Part shown: positions 54,402 through 63,263 of the stretch, one piece after another
Layout: each line of letters opens with the position of its first letter
Position numbering within the stretch: position 1 is the first letter of the stretch
Assembly (NCBI GenBank): GCA_016125005.1
Contig: WGMQ01000062.1
Span: 30,934-94,933, forward strand
Source of the DNA: a bacterium
GTDB taxonomy: Bacteria; Sumerlaeota; Sumerlaeia; SLMS01
Direction: 5' to 3'
Length of the DNA: 64,000 nucleotides
The notes under the pieces: model-generated
Told to the model about the DNA's origin: nothing
Seen by the model: only the letters and a program-made list of their open reading frames with translations
The model's database searches: none
Position numbers and translations under genes: made by a program

Positions 54402-54419
54402 CCGACAGGAGAAACGCTC

Positions 54420-54704
54420 ATGAAATTCGTCATCATCGGCTGGGACGCACCCGACTCGCGTGAGAAGCGCCCCGGTGCGCGTCCGCGCCACCTGGATCAT
54501 TGGAAGGATTGGGCCGAGGCTGGCAAGATCATGGTGGCTGGGCCGATGACGGACTTCGCGGGAAGCCTGTTCATCGTCGATGCGGCCTCGCAGGAGGAAG
54601 CAGAGGCCAAGGCGAAGGCCGATCCCTATCTCGCTGAGGGAATCTTCGTGCGCGTGGAGGTCCATCCCTTCCGCAAGACGCTGCCCGTGGCGGACTGGGA
54701 CTGA
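54420..54704 (+). CDS. YciI family protein
   Basis: 94 residues, ferredoxin-like fold. MKFVIIGWDAPDS, RPRHLDHWKDWAEAGKIMVAGPMTD and ADPYLAEGIFVRVEVHPFRK fit the YciI/YCII pattern, including the conserved His (HLDH) and Asp (ADPY). Family members include dehydrochlorinases and proteins of unknown function. GACAGGAG precedes the ATG. It probably shares a transcript with purL, but no functional link is known. Confidence 0.88.
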   Translation: MKFVIIGWDAPDSREKRPGARPRHLDHWKDWAEAGKIMVAGPMTDFAGSLFIVDAASQEEAEAKAKADPYLAEGIFVRVEVHPFRKTLPVADWD

Positions 54705-54893
54705 GGTCGCACTCGGCCCCACAAACTTCTCGCTGGGCTCGAACCAAGAAAAAACATGCTTGGAGCGAGCATCGCACTTGCCCGACATGGCCAGCGAAGG
54801 TTAACACTCCGCTTCGTGTGACAAATCGCGGTCAGTTCGCCGGTGTCGCGGGCTCTGTGGCGTCGCACCATTCCAATTTCTGTGGGGTGCAGA

Positions 54894-56081
54894 ATGTTCG
54901 GTTCCAAGAGGCTCTTGACGATTTGCTCGACGGTTTTGCTGGCTGCGGCCGTGCTGACCGGGTGCGAGCGCAAGGAGGCCGGCGCAGGCGCCGCCACCGG
55001 CGCTGCGGCCGATTCCGGCACGGGGCCGATCAAGGTTGGCGTGGCCGCGTCGCTTTCCGGCTCTGAAGCCACCTGGGGGCGTTCGACCCAGGTCGGTGCC
55101 GAGATGGCTGCCGAAGAGGTGAACTCCCACGGAGGCATCAACGGCCGCAAGATCGAGCTGGTGGTCTATGACGACAAGGGCCAGAGCCAGGAAATGGGCC
55201 TCGTCGTGACCCGCATGATCAAGAGCGACAAGGTGGTCGCGATCCTTGGTGAAGTCGCCTCCGGCCTGACCATGGCGGGCGCCCGCATCGCACAGCCCGA
55301 GGGAATCCCCATGGTTTCCCACGCCGCAACCAACCCCGACGTGACCGCGATCGGCGACAAGATCTTCCGCGTGTGCTTCACGGACGACTTCCAGGGTTTC
55401 GTGACGGCGAAGTTTGCCTCCGAGAATCTCAAGGCCAAGAAGGCGGCGATCCTCTACGACCAGGCCCAGGCGTACTCGGTGGGTCTGAAGGACACCTTCA
55501 AGGATTCCTTCACGAAGATGGGCGGTACCATCGCCAGCGAGCAGGCCTACACGGGCGGCGATCAGGACTTCAGCGCCCAGCTCAATAACATCAAGTCCTC
55601 CGGCGCCGAGGTGCTCTTCATCCCCGGCTACTACACCGAGGTCGGCAACATCGCCCTCCAGGCGGATCGTCTCGGCATGAAGATCCCCATGCTTGGCGGC
55701 GACGGCTGGGATTCGCCGCAGCTCGCCAAGATCGCGGGCAAGGCAATCGAGGGTCACTACTACGCGAATCACGTTTCCCCCGAGGCACCAGATCCGGCCC
55801 TCCAGAAGTTCGTGGCCGCCTACAAGGCCCGCGAGGGGCAGACTCCGGACGCCATCGGCGTGCTGGCCTACGACGCGGCCCACGTGCTCTTCGCGGCGAT
55901 GGGCAAGGCCAAGTCCCTCAGCGGTGATGACATCGCCAAGGAACTGGCCGCCACCAAGGACTTCCCCGGCGCCAGCGGCATGATTACTCTCGACGAGAAG
56001 CGCAATGCCACCAAGCCCGCCGTGATCCTCCAGATGAAGGATGGCAAGCCCACCTACTTCGCCACGATCACCCCGAACTGA
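54894..56081 (+). CDS. Branched-chain amino-acid-type ABC transporter substrate-binding lipoprotein
   Basis: 395 residues. Type II signal: MFGSKRLLTICSTVLLAAAVLTGC, with Cys near 24. The mature fold is the Leu/Ile/Val-binding periplasmic protein type I: KVGVAASLSGSEATWG, AEEVNSHGGINGRKIELVVYDDKG, FRVCFTDDFQG, DAAHVLFAAMG. It catches branched-chain or related amino acids in the periplasm for LivH/LivM/LivG. The ATG at 54894 is chosen since it begins the signal peptide; the frame is open upstream. A hairpin terminator after it may raise its expression above that of the permeases. Confidence 0.93.
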   Translation: MFGSKRLLTICSTVLLAAAVLTGCERKEAGAGAATGAAADSGTGPIKVGVAASLSGSEATWGRSTQVGAEMAAEEVNSHGGINGRKIELVVYDDKGQSQEMGLVVTRMIKSDKVVAILGEVASGLTMAGARIAQPEGIPMVSHAATNPDVTAIGDKIFRVCFTDDFQGFVTAKFASENLKAKKAAILYDQAQAYSVGLKDTFKDSFTKMGGTIASEQAYTGGDQDFSAQLNNIKSSGAEVLFIPGYYTEVGNIALQADRLGMKIPMLGGDGWDSPQLAKIAGKAIEGHYYANHVSPEAPDPALQKFVAAYKAREGQTPDAIGVLAYDAAHVLFAAMGKAKSLSGDDIAKELAATKDFPGASGMITLDEKRNATKPAVILQMKDGKPTYFATITPN

Positions 56082-56102
56082 TGCTGCGACTGAATTCCAC
56101 CG

Positions 56103-56132
56103 GACCCGGCCCATCAACGGCCGGGTCTTTCT
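56103..56132 (+). terminator. Partial terminator between binding protein and permease genes
   Basis: 9-bp perfect stem GACCCGGCC / GGCCGGGTC with a CATCAAC loop and TCTTTCTT after it. As it lies inside the liv operon, it may act as an attenuator that keeps binding-protein mRNA in excess. Confidence 0.8.
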
Positions 56133-56147
56133 TGTGATTGGCGACTC

Positions 56148-57155
56148 GTGGACAAAGCTCTTCAAACATTCATCGATGCCTTGGCCGTTGGCAGTCTATA
56201 CGCCCTGATCGCCCTCGGCTATACGATGGTCTATGGCACGCTCAAGTTCATCAATTTTGCCCACAGCACCGTCTTCATGCTCGGCGCGTGGGGTTCGTAC
56301 CTGCTGGCGCGGTCATTCGGCTGGACTGAGAGTGGAGTCGAGATTCCCCTCATCGCTCCGCTTCTGATCCTGCCGACAGTGATGGTCGCCTGCTCGCTGC
56401 TTGGCTTCATCGTGGAGCGGGTGGCCTATCGGCCGCTGCGCAAGGCACCGCGGCTCAACGTGCTCATCACGGCGATTGGCGTGGCGCTGCTTCTGGAGAA
56501 CACCGCGGCACTCGACGCCAGTACGCTCAAGATCGGCAAGGACTGGCTGACCGTGCAGGTCCCCCGCCTGGTCGGCACCCAGCCGCAATCGATGCCGTCG
56601 CTCATCCCCAACGAGACCGTGTGGCAGATCACCGGTGAACCAGCGACCGACGTGGCCCCGGGGACGGGCGTGGCGCTTCAGTTGATCGACGTGCTGATCG
56701 TGGGAACGGCGGCGACGCTGATGATCGCGCTTCAGTGGCTGGTCTACGGGACGAAGCTAGGGAGCGCCATGCGGGCGGTCTCGCAGGACATGCGAACGGC
56801 GTCGCTGCTCGGCATCAATGTGGACCGGACGATTTCCTTCACCTTCGTGGTGGGTTCGGCACTGGCTGCCGCCGCGGGGTTCCTCTTTGCGATCAAATAC
56901 TCGGGGCTGAACCAGCCGTCCCATCCGACCTGGGTGCTGCTGGGCCTGAAGGCCTTTGTGGCCGCGGTGGTCGGCGGCATCGGCAATATCCGCGGCGCTG
57001 TGGTCGGTGGGTTGCTCATCGGCTTCATCGAGCTGTTTGGCGCCGCGTACCTGTCCGCGCACCTGCGGGATCTATACGTCTTCTCCATCCTGATCTTCAC
57101 GTTGCTGGCGATGCCCGCGGGCATTTTCGGCAAGGCCACGATCGAGAAGGTGTGA
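56148..57155 (+). CDS. livH: Branched-chain amino acid ABC transporter permease LivH
   Basis: 335 residues with about eight membrane helices. The opening LAVGSLYALIALGYTMVYG, KFINFAHS and the later SQDMRTASLLGINVDRTIS and AAVVGGIGNIRGAVVGGLLIGF are typical LivH. The start is GTG at 56148. It pairs with LivM to form the membrane channel. One GTCTATAC lies at 56194-56201, spanning CTA-TAC codons, with related GGCTATAC/ATCTATAC sequences later. Confidence 0.94.
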   Translation: MDKALQTFIDALAVGSLYALIALGYTMVYGTLKFINFAHSTVFMLGAWGSYLLARSFGWTESGVEIPLIAPLLILPTVMVACSLLGFIVERVAYRPLRKAPRLNVLITAIGVALLLENTAALDASTLKIGKDWLTVQVPRLVGTQPQSMPSLIPNETVWQITGEPATDVAPGTGVALQLIDVLIVGTAATLMIALQWLVYGTKLGSAMRAVSQDMRTASLLGINVDRTISFTFVVGSALAAAAGFLFAIKYSGLNQPSHPTWVLLGLKAFVAAVVGGIGNIRGAVVGGLLIGFIELFGAAYLSAHLRDLYVFSILIFTLLAMPAGIFGKATIEKV

Positions 57156-57162
57156 CGACCGG

Positions 57163-58302
57163 ATGGAAATGAATTCCAACGACAAGCCTCCCATGTGGAA
57201 GTGGCTCCTGAAGGGCTACGGACCGTTCCTGATTTTCTTCCTGATCGCGCTCGGTGTCTATCATGTACCCGTGGCGGCGGTGGGGGAGTACAACCTCAAG
57301 ATCTACACAATGGCCTGCATCGCCATCGTGATGGCCGTGTCGCTGAACGTGGTGAATGGCTATACAGGACAGTTCAGCCTGGGACACGCGAGCTTCATGG
57401 CGGTCGGTGGATATACGTCCGGCTTCGTGACGTACTACGGATCGTTCAAGCTCTGGGGCGACACCCAGATTCACGGCGGCCTGCTTGGGTCGGGAGACTG
57501 GCTTTTCTTCGGATCGATGATCGCGGGCGGGCTGGTTGCCGCGGCTTTCGGGTGGCTCGTCGGGCTCCCATCGCTGAGGCTACGCGGCGACTATCTGGCG
57601 ATCGTGACACTCGGATTTGGCGAGATCGTCCGCGTCATCCTGCAACGCAGCTCCCGCGTTATTTATGACGCGGAGAAGGTGGCCGAGACGCCGGTCATCA
57701 GCTTCGTCAATGCGGAGAAGAAGACGGAGCTGGGCGGTCTGGTCACGCACATCGGTGGCACCATCGGTTTCGACGGATTGCCCAAGTACACGAACCTCTT
57801 TTGGGTGACGTTCGTGGCGCTGGCGGTGATCTTTGTGTGCTATCGCCTGAAGGCGTCTATACACGGACGCGCCTTCATCGCGATTCGCGAAAACGAGATC
57901 GCGGCCGAGGCGATGGGCGTGAATACGACGAAGTACAAGGTGCGAGCCTTCGTGATCGCGGCGTTCTTTGCGGGGATCGGCGGGGCGCTCTTCGCACACG
58001 AGCAGGCCACGCTGCTGAATCCGCGCGAACTCGGCTTCCAGCGCTCGCTCGACTACGTCATCATGGTCGTGCTCGGCGGCATGGGATCCATCTCGGGCAG
58101 CATCCTGGCCGCCATCGGACTGACCATCCTGCCTGAGTTGCTCCGCAGCGTCGAGCAATTCCGCATGATCGTCTATGCGCTGCTGCTGATTATCGTCATG
58201 ATCTGGCGTCCGCAGGGGCTCTTCGGTATATACGAGATCTGGGAACTGCCGTGGTTGCGTCGTCTGGTCGGACGCATCTTCGGAAGGAGGCCCAAGCAAT
58301 GA
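57163..58302 (+). CDS. livM: Branched-chain amino acid ABC transporter permease LivM
   Basis: 379 residues with about nine hydrophobic helices. Family sequences: SLNVVNGYTGQFSLGHASFMAVGGY, GLPSLRLRGDYLAIVTLGFGEIVR, RAFIAIRENEIAAEAMGVNTTKYK (cytoplasmic coupling loop) and MVVLGGMGSISGSILAA. It begins 7 bases after livH and its stop overlaps the livG ATG. Includes GTCTATAC at 57855-57862 read as TCT-ATA-C, with the apparently uncommon Ile codon ATA. Confidence 0.94.
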   Translation: MEMNSNDKPPMWKWLLKGYGPFLIFFLIALGVYHVPVAAVGEYNLKIYTMACIAIVMAVSLNVVNGYTGQFSLGHASFMAVGGYTSGFVTYYGSFKLWGDTQIHGGLLGSGDWLFFGSMIAGGLVAAAFGWLVGLPSLRLRGDYLAIVTLGFGEIVRVILQRSSRVIYDAEKVAETPVISFVNAEKKTELGGLVTHIGGTIGFDGLPKYTNLFWVTFVALAVIFVCYRLKASIHGRAFIAIRENEIAAEAMGVNTTKYKVRAFVIAAFFAGIGGALFAHEQATLLNPRELGFQRSLDYVIMVVLGGMGSISGSILAAIGLTILPELLRSVEQFRMIVYALLLIIVMIWRPQGLFGIYEIWELPWLRRLVGRIFGRRPKQ

Positions 58303-59072
58303 GCGAGACCCTCCTCCAAGTGCGCGACCTCTCCCTGGCCTTCGGCGGCCTGAAGGCAGTCGACGGTTTTCAACTGACCCTGCCCAAGGGATCCCTTCAG
58401 GCCCTCATCGGGCCCAACGGCGCGGGCAAGACGACGATCTTCAACCTGCTGACGGGCGTCTATCGGCCGGACAGCGGCGAGATCCGTCTCGGCGATCGCT
58501 CGCTGGTGGGATTGCGACCCTTCCAGGTCGCGCGGGCCGGCGTGTCGCGAACCTTCCAGAACATCCGCCTCTTCAGCGACCTGACCGTGATGGACAACAT
58601 CCTGGTGGCGACGCAGATGCGGTTGCGCCACGGCCTGTTCGCCGCGGTGTTCCGCACGGGGCACCATCTGGGTGAGGAAGCGGCTGCGCATCGCTATGCG
58701 GAGGAACTGCTCGAGGTGATGGACCTGCGCGGGCAAGCCAGCGAGTACGCGCGCAACCTCCCCTATGGCCATCAGCGTCGACTCGAGATCGCGCGGGCGC
58801 TCGCGACCCAGCCGCAACTGCTGCTGCTCGACGAGCCTGCCGCGGGCATGAACACGGGCGAGAAGCGGGAACTCGAGACCCTCATCCGCGACATCCGTGA
58901 TCGCTTCAAGGTCACGATCCTCCTCATCGAGCACGACATGTCGCTTGTCATGAACGTGTGCGAACGCATCACCGTGGTGGATCACGGCGTGGTGATTGCC
59001 GAGGGGGAACCAGAGGAAATCCGCGCGAATCCGCGCGTGATCGAAGCGTATCTGGGAACGAACGAAGAGTAG
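58299..59072 (+). CDS. livG: Branched-chain amino acid ABC transporter ATPase LivG
   Basis: 257 residues. Walker A GPNGAGKTT, signature-region YGHQRRLEIARAL, Walker B LLLLDEPAAGMN and switch LIEHDMSLVM, with the C-terminal PEEIRANPRVIEAYLG of LivG. The ATG at 58299 overlaps the livM stop (ATGA). The usual second ATPase gene livF is not present; the next gene is on the opposite strand. Either LivG works as a homodimer, or LivF is encoded elsewhere. Its stop codon lies in a perfect 14-bp hairpin. Confidence 0.94.
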   Translation: MSETLLQVRDLSLAFGGLKAVDGFQLTLPKGSLQALIGPNGAGKTTIFNLLTGVYRPDSGEIRLGDRSLVGLRPFQVARAGVSRTFQNIRLFSDLTVMDNILVATQMRLRHGLFAAVFRTGHHLGEEAAAHRYAEELLEVMDLRGQASEYARNLPYGHQRRLEIARALATQPQLLLLDEPAAGMNTGEKRELETLIRDIRDRFKVTILLIEHDMSLVMNVCERITVVDHGVVIAEGEPEEIRANPRVIEAYLGTNEE

Positions 59073-59098
59073 TCCAGTCGGCGACCGACTGGACTACT
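59068..59098. terminator. Hairpin over the livG stop codon
   Basis: 14-bp perfect inverted repeat AGTAGTCCAGTCGG / CCGACTGGACTACT with a CGA loop; the livG TAG (59070-59072) is in the left arm. No T-run follows, so termination is uncertain; it also lies beyond the TerB-like gene's stop on the other strand. Confidence 0.65.
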
Positions 59099-59114
59099 CC
59101 TGATCGGGCGATGC

Positions 59115-59546
59115 TCAGGACTCGAAGATCGAGAAGTTGTTCTTGATGGCGATGACGTCGATGATTTCGGTCACGTCTGCCTCGGACAGCTCGAAGGCCT
59201 CGGAGTAGGCCTGAAGGAGCTGACGCTCGTCGTCGGCGAGGTGTCCGTCGCCCATGGCCAGGTCCAGCAGGATGGCGATGGTGGCGAGGCGCTGCTGCTG
59301 GTTAAGATTCTCGGCGACGATCGGTATGACCTCTTCGACCTTCTTGGTCTTGTAACCCTTCATGGCCTGGTCGAAGGCCTTGCGATCCCCGCGCACGATT
59401 TTCTGGAGGTCCATGAGCTCGCTGTCGTCCACCACGCCGTCCGCGGACATCATCGTCATGGCCGCCAGTGCCAGCGCGCTCTTTGGCGTCAGCTCGATCT
59501 TCCCACCACCCATCAATCGGTCAAAAAAGCCTATTACACGCTCCAT
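59115..59546 (-). CDS. TerB-like protein
   Basis: 143 residues, all helical: MERVIGFFDRLMGGG, then ALALAAMTMMSADGVVDDSEL and LDLAMGDGHLADDERQLL. The two DG-x-x-x-x-E/D segments are the acidic metal-binding helices of TerB/TerB-like (DjlA N-terminal-like) domains. TerB proteins bind Ca ions and are linked to tellurite and membrane stress, but here no other ter gene is seen. The ATG at 59546 starts the conserved part; a GTG at 59588 would add 14 residues. Neither has a good ribosome site, so the start is uncertain. Confidence 0.82.
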   Translation of the reverse strand: MERVIGFFDRLMGGGKIELTPKSALALAAMTMMSADGVVDDSELMDLQKIVRGDRKAFDQAMKGYKTKKVEEVIPIVAENLNQQQRLATIAILLDLAMGDGHLADDERQLLQAYSEAFELSEADVTEIIDVIAIKNNFSIFES

Positions 59547-59773
59547 TCTCCCGCGACCAGAGGCGCGGTTAGCTATTTGATCACTCACATTTCACGGGCC
59601 GATTTCCCACGCCCTGTCCCGAGAGTCAAGGAAAGGGTGGAGTACTTCCCTATTGTTGCCTGGTCGGTTCGAACCTCATGGCCCTTGCCCACGCCAGCAT
59701 GTTGCTCCACCCTTGCTACCCACCACCCGATCAAATAATGTAACGACCCACGTTATCGTAAGGAGAAGGCATC

Positions 59774-61246
59774 ATGGCGAAGAAGACCTCCCAAACCGCC
59801 GCGGCCGTCACCCCGGAGATCGCCGAGTCCAAGATGACTCCCGTGCCCCGGAAGACCCGCGCCAAGGTCGAGCCCACACCCATTCCAACGAAACCCGATG
59901 AGCTGATTGTCAGTATTTCGGGGGTTCGGGGAATCGCCGGGAGCGGTCTTTCGCCCGCCGCCGTTGTCACATACGTCGACGCGTTTGCCCGCCTCATCAA
60001 GGGCAACCGGGTGGTGGTCGGTCATGACGCGCGTCCGTCGTCCAAGTGGATCGTTCCCATCGTGGAGGGAGTCCTTCGTGCCGCCGGGGTCGACGTGGTT
60101 TTCGTCGGCATGGTCGCGACACCCACCATCGGGATACTGGTTCGCAAGTTGAAGCTGGCCGGCGGCATCGAGATCACGGCGAGCCACAACCCCATCGCCT
60201 ACAACGGGCTGAAGTTCTTCCACTCCGGTGGCGAGTTCATTACCGCCGACATGTTGAGCCAGCTCAGGAAGCTGGTGGCGGATCCTCAGCTTGATCGGCC
60301 CACGCGCGGCATCGGCAAGCGCGCCCATTTCCAGGACAGCGCCGACATTCACCTGCAGGCGCTTCTCTCCCAGTTCCCGCCGCCGGAGCGTGTGCGCGCG
60401 TCACGCCGCCCGACGGTCGTGATCGATTGCTGCAACAGCGCTGGCGCCGAGCTGGCCCCTGACGTGGCGGACGCCTATGGAGCGCTCTTTCAGCTCCTTC
60501 ACTCCGACATCACCAAGTTCGATTTCCCCCGCGGACCGGAGCCCACCGAGCAGAATCTCACCGCCCTTCGCCGCGCCGTGCCGCGGGAAGGCGCCGACCT
60601 CGGCTTCGCGCTCGATCCCGACGCAGACCGTCTTGCGATTGTCGACGAGAAGGGTAATGCCATCGGCGAGGAACGAACGCTGGTTCTGGCCGCCGATGCC
60701 TACCTGACACTCAACAAGAAAAAGTCGCCGATCGTGGTTAACCTGTCCACCTCCCTGGCCATCAACGAGGTAGCCGCCCGGCACGGCGTGAAGGTGCATC
60801 GAACGGCCATCGGCGAGGCAAATGTCGTGGCCGGCATGCGCGACCATCGCGCCATGATTGGCGGTGAAGGAAACGGCGGCGTGATCGTCCCCAAGGTCCA
60901 TCCGGGGCGCGATGCAGCCACAGGCATCGCGCTGATCCTGATGGGTCTCCAGTCACGCGGCGGCACCCTTTCCGAGTGGAATGAATCTTTCCCGAACTTC
61001 GTGATGCTCAAGGACTCCGCACCGCTCGCGGGGCTTTCCGTTTCGGCCCTCGTTGCCAAGGTCAAGCGGGCCTTTGGGCGGGAGGACATCGACCTGACCG
61101 ACGGCGTGAAGGTAACGATGAGTGACCGCTGGCTGCATGTTCGCCCCAGCAATACCGAGCCGATCGTCCGCATCTTCGCCGAGGCTCCGACACAGGAAGG
61201 GGCCCAGGAGCTGATTGATCGCGTCCGGGCGCTGCTCCAATCATGA
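59774..61246 (+). CDS. Phosphohexomutase (phosphoglucosamine/phosphomannomutase family)
   Basis: 490 residues with a ~40-residue Lys/Thr/Pro-rich leader before the conserved ISGVRGIAG. Catalytic phospho-Ser loop EITASHNPIAYNGLKF, metal loop LDPDADRLAIVDE, sugar-binding loop GEGNGGVIVPKVHPGRDA and phosphate loop RPSNTEPIVRIFAEA are all present. It interconverts hexose 1- and 6-phosphates (glucosamine, mannose or glucose) for cell wall or glycan precursors. The GGV in the sugar loop, where GlmM has GE-xSGH, argues for a divergent subgroup, so I give no gene symbol. TAAGGAG precedes the ATG. The next glycosyltransferase overlaps by 4 bases. Confidence 0.9.
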   Translation: MAKKTSQTAAAVTPEIAESKMTPVPRKTRAKVEPTPIPTKPDELIVSISGVRGIAGSGLSPAAVVTYVDAFARLIKGNRVVVGHDARPSSKWIVPIVEGVLRAAGVDVVFVGMVATPTIGILVRKLKLAGGIEITASHNPIAYNGLKFFHSGGEFITADMLSQLRKLVADPQLDRPTRGIGKRAHFQDSADIHLQALLSQFPPPERVRASRRPTVVIDCCNSAGAELAPDVADAYGALFQLLHSDITKFDFPRGPEPTEQNLTALRRAVPREGADLGFALDPDADRLAIVDEKGNAIGEERTLVLAADAYLTLNKKKSPIVVNLSTSLAINEVAARHGVKVHRTAIGEANVVAGMRDHRAMIGGEGNGGVIVPKVHPGRDAATGIALILMGLQSRGGTLSEWNESFPNFVMLKDSAPLAGLSVSALVAKVKRAFGREDIDLTDGVKVTMSDRWLHVRPSNTEPIVRIFAEAPTQEGAQELIDRVRALLQS

Positions 61247-62667
61247 GCCGCGTCCTGATTGTGGGAGTGGGGCCGATGCCATCGCCCAACGCGGAACGGG
61301 TCCATGCACCCGGTCTCCGCCTTCGGGCATTCCTCGATGCGATTCGTCTTTCGGGTCATGCAGTGTTCGTTGCCGAGATTCCCTTCGGCAATGATCGCAC
61401 CACCCACTCTCCGCTCTATGAGAAAAACATCCAGGCGCACCGCCGCCTGGAAGGGGACCGGCGCAAGCGCCAGGACCAGCTCGATGGCTGGATTCGCGAA
61501 TTCGAACCCGACGTGGTCGTCGCGCTTACGGATGTTGGGGCTCTCCATGCCGCCAACTCGTTCTTCCCGGGCCCCATGTGGATCGACTACAACGGCCACC
61601 CGATGACGGAGCGGCAACAGCAGGCGCACATCGGTCAGAGCAACGATTCGCTGGGCGAGGCCTGGCTTCATGTGCTCCCGGCTCTCCTTCGCGGCGACCG
61701 GTTCTCCGTCTGTTCGGCGGCTCAGCGACTGGCGCTCGTGGGTGAATTGGGCGCATCGGGACGCCTGAACGGAGAAACCTGCGGACACGAACTGGTCGAG
61801 GTTGTTCCGCCGGGACTTCCCTTCGGCGCGTTCGCTCCCCAGACCAAGGGCGACTACATGACCAAGGTCGGCGTTCCCGCGGGGGCGAAGACGATCCTCT
61901 CCACGGGTGGCTTCAACACGTGGATGGACGTGGACACGCTCTTCCGCGGCGTCGAGCAGGCCATGAAGATGGACCCGAACCTGCACTTCGTCTGCACAGG
62001 CGGACGCATTCCCGGTCACGTGGAAGCGGTCTACGAGCGCTTCGAGCGCATGGTCTTCAATAGCACCGAGGCCCAGCGTTTCCACCTGCTCGGCTGGGTG
62101 CAGCACGAGCAGGTGCTTGAGGCGGTCGCATCGGCGGACGTTGGCGTGAATGTGGATCTGGCGACACTCGAAGGCGAGCTCGGCTATCGCAACCGGCTGA
62201 TGGGTTGGTTGCAGGGCGGAATGCGCGTCGTGACGACCGTAGTTGGTGAACCTGCCCGGAGTCTTGTGGAGAAGGAATTGGCGCGCGGTGTGCCGTTCAG
62301 CGACAGCGAGGCGCTCGCCGAAGCCCTCATCGAGCAGGCGCGGCTGGGTCGCTGGCCCGATCCACGAAAGCTCCGCCAGCAACTCGAGGAAGGCTGGTCA
62401 CCAGTCCGGGACCTACAGCCGCTCGTCGCCTTCTGCGAGAAGCCCAAGGTCTCTCCGGATCGTGTCGGTGGCAAGTCCGCGCAGAATCCCCTCACCGAAC
62501 TGCATCGCCAATTCGTGGTGGAGCAGGATCGGCAGCAGGGGGAAGTCTCGGTGCGCCGCTTCGCACGCGATGCGGGCCGACGCCTGCTTGGAAGCCGGTT
62601 GTTCCGCGCGGCGGCGTATTTCAATCCGGCACTGCGTGACCTGGCGGAAAGGTTGTCGAACCTGTGA
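61243..62667 (+). CDS. Glycosyltransferase family 1/4-like protein
   Basis: 474 residues, two Rossmann-type halves: MSRVLIVGVGPMPSPNAERVHAPG at the N-terminus, and ILSTGGFNTWMDVDTLFRGVEQAM, FHLLGWVQHEQVLEAVASADVGVNVD and a RNRLMGWLQGGMRVVTT nucleotide-site helix in the C-terminal half. A ~60-residue basic extension follows that may touch the membrane. Its ATG overlaps the phosphohexomutase stop, so it likely uses a sugar derived from that enzyme's product. The end overlaps the small membrane protein gene (GTGA). Confidence 0.82.
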   Translation: MSRVLIVGVGPMPSPNAERVHAPGLRLRAFLDAIRLSGHAVFVAEIPFGNDRTTHSPLYEKNIQAHRRLEGDRRKRQDQLDGWIREFEPDVVVALTDVGALHAANSFFPGPMWIDYNGHPMTERQQQAHIGQSNDSLGEAWLHVLPALLRGDRFSVCSAAQRLALVGELGASGRLNGETCGHELVEVVPPGLPFGAFAPQTKGDYMTKVGVPAGAKTILSTGGFNTWMDVDTLFRGVEQAMKMDPNLHFVCTGGRIPGHVEAVYERFERMVFNSTEAQRFHLLGWVQHEQVLEAVASADVGVNVDLATLEGELGYRNRLMGWLQGGMRVVTTVVGEPARSLVEKELARGVPFSDSEALAEALIEQARLGRWPDPRKLRQQLEEGWSPVRDLQPLVAFCEKPKVSPDRVGGKSAQNPLTELHRQFVVEQDRQQGEVSVRRFARDAGRRLLGSRLFRAAAYFNPALRDLAERLSNL

Positions 62668-63170
62668 AGCAGCCCGTCGATCCCGATGACATCAAGCCGC
62701 TGACCGACATCGAGCGGACGGAGGTGGAAGCGCTGAAGCGCGGCTTCAGCAAGGGGGACGACTTCAGCCGCATTTACCAACTGCTCGACGGACAATTGGC
62801 GGTGCTGCACACGCGGGCCCTGGCGCTCGTGCAAGTGGCCGGCGTCATCATCACCGTGACGGGATTTTCGGGGCGCATCATCGCTGACACCAACGTGACC
62901 GCCCAGTTGCTGATCGTGACCGGCCTGTCGCTCGTGGTGCTCGCCGCGGCGCTTGCCATCGGCTTCGTCATGCCGGTGCGCTGGATCAGCACCTACATCC
63001 ACCTCGACCCGGAAAAGTGGATGGCGGTGGCCATCCGCCGCCGCAACCGCAAGACCAACGCTTTTTGGGTCGCCAGCATCATCCTGCTCTTCGGCATGAC
63101 CTTCTACATCGGATCGATCAGCATCATGCTGATGAACCCTCAAGCAGCCGAGTTGAAGAAGGTGCGATAG
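62664..63170 (+). CDS. Small three-helix membrane protein
   Basis: 168 residues, GTG start overlapping the previous stop by four bases. An acidic N-terminal helix (~10-45) precedes hydrophobic segments at ~52-72 (LALVQVAGVIITVTGF), ~79-103 and ~128-155. A basic loop (RRRNRKTN) separates the last two. The layout (amphipathic helix, helix pair, loop, helix) resembles the small effector membrane proteins known as Pycsar TM/DUF5706, but there is no cyclase gene nearby. By position it is more likely linked to glycan synthesis. Function unknown. Confidence 0.72.
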   Translation: MKQPVDPDDIKPLTDIERTEVEALKRGFSKGDDFSRIYQLLDGQLAVLHTRALALVQVAGVIITVTGFSGRIIADTNVTAQLLIVTGLSLVVLAAALAIGFVMPVRWISTYIHLDPEKWMAVAIRRRNRKTNAFWVASIILLFGMTFYIGSISIMLMNPQAAELKKVR

Positions 63171-63263
63171 TCGCCTTCGCATTTTCGATCGGACAAACTT
63201 GTTTGGCTTGACGCTAAGGGTCGGCAGCTCCATCCTTCGGGAAATTCCCCGAGGTGGTTACCC

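Noticed and set aside
60700..62382. 560-codon minus-strand frame over the phosphohexomutase/glycosyltransferase junction
   Set aside because: It spans two real plus-strand genes that overlap by 4 bases; shadow.
62664..63170. Pycsar anti-phage system
   Set aside because: Only the membrane layout is similar; no cyclase gene is adjacent, so a defence call is not supported.
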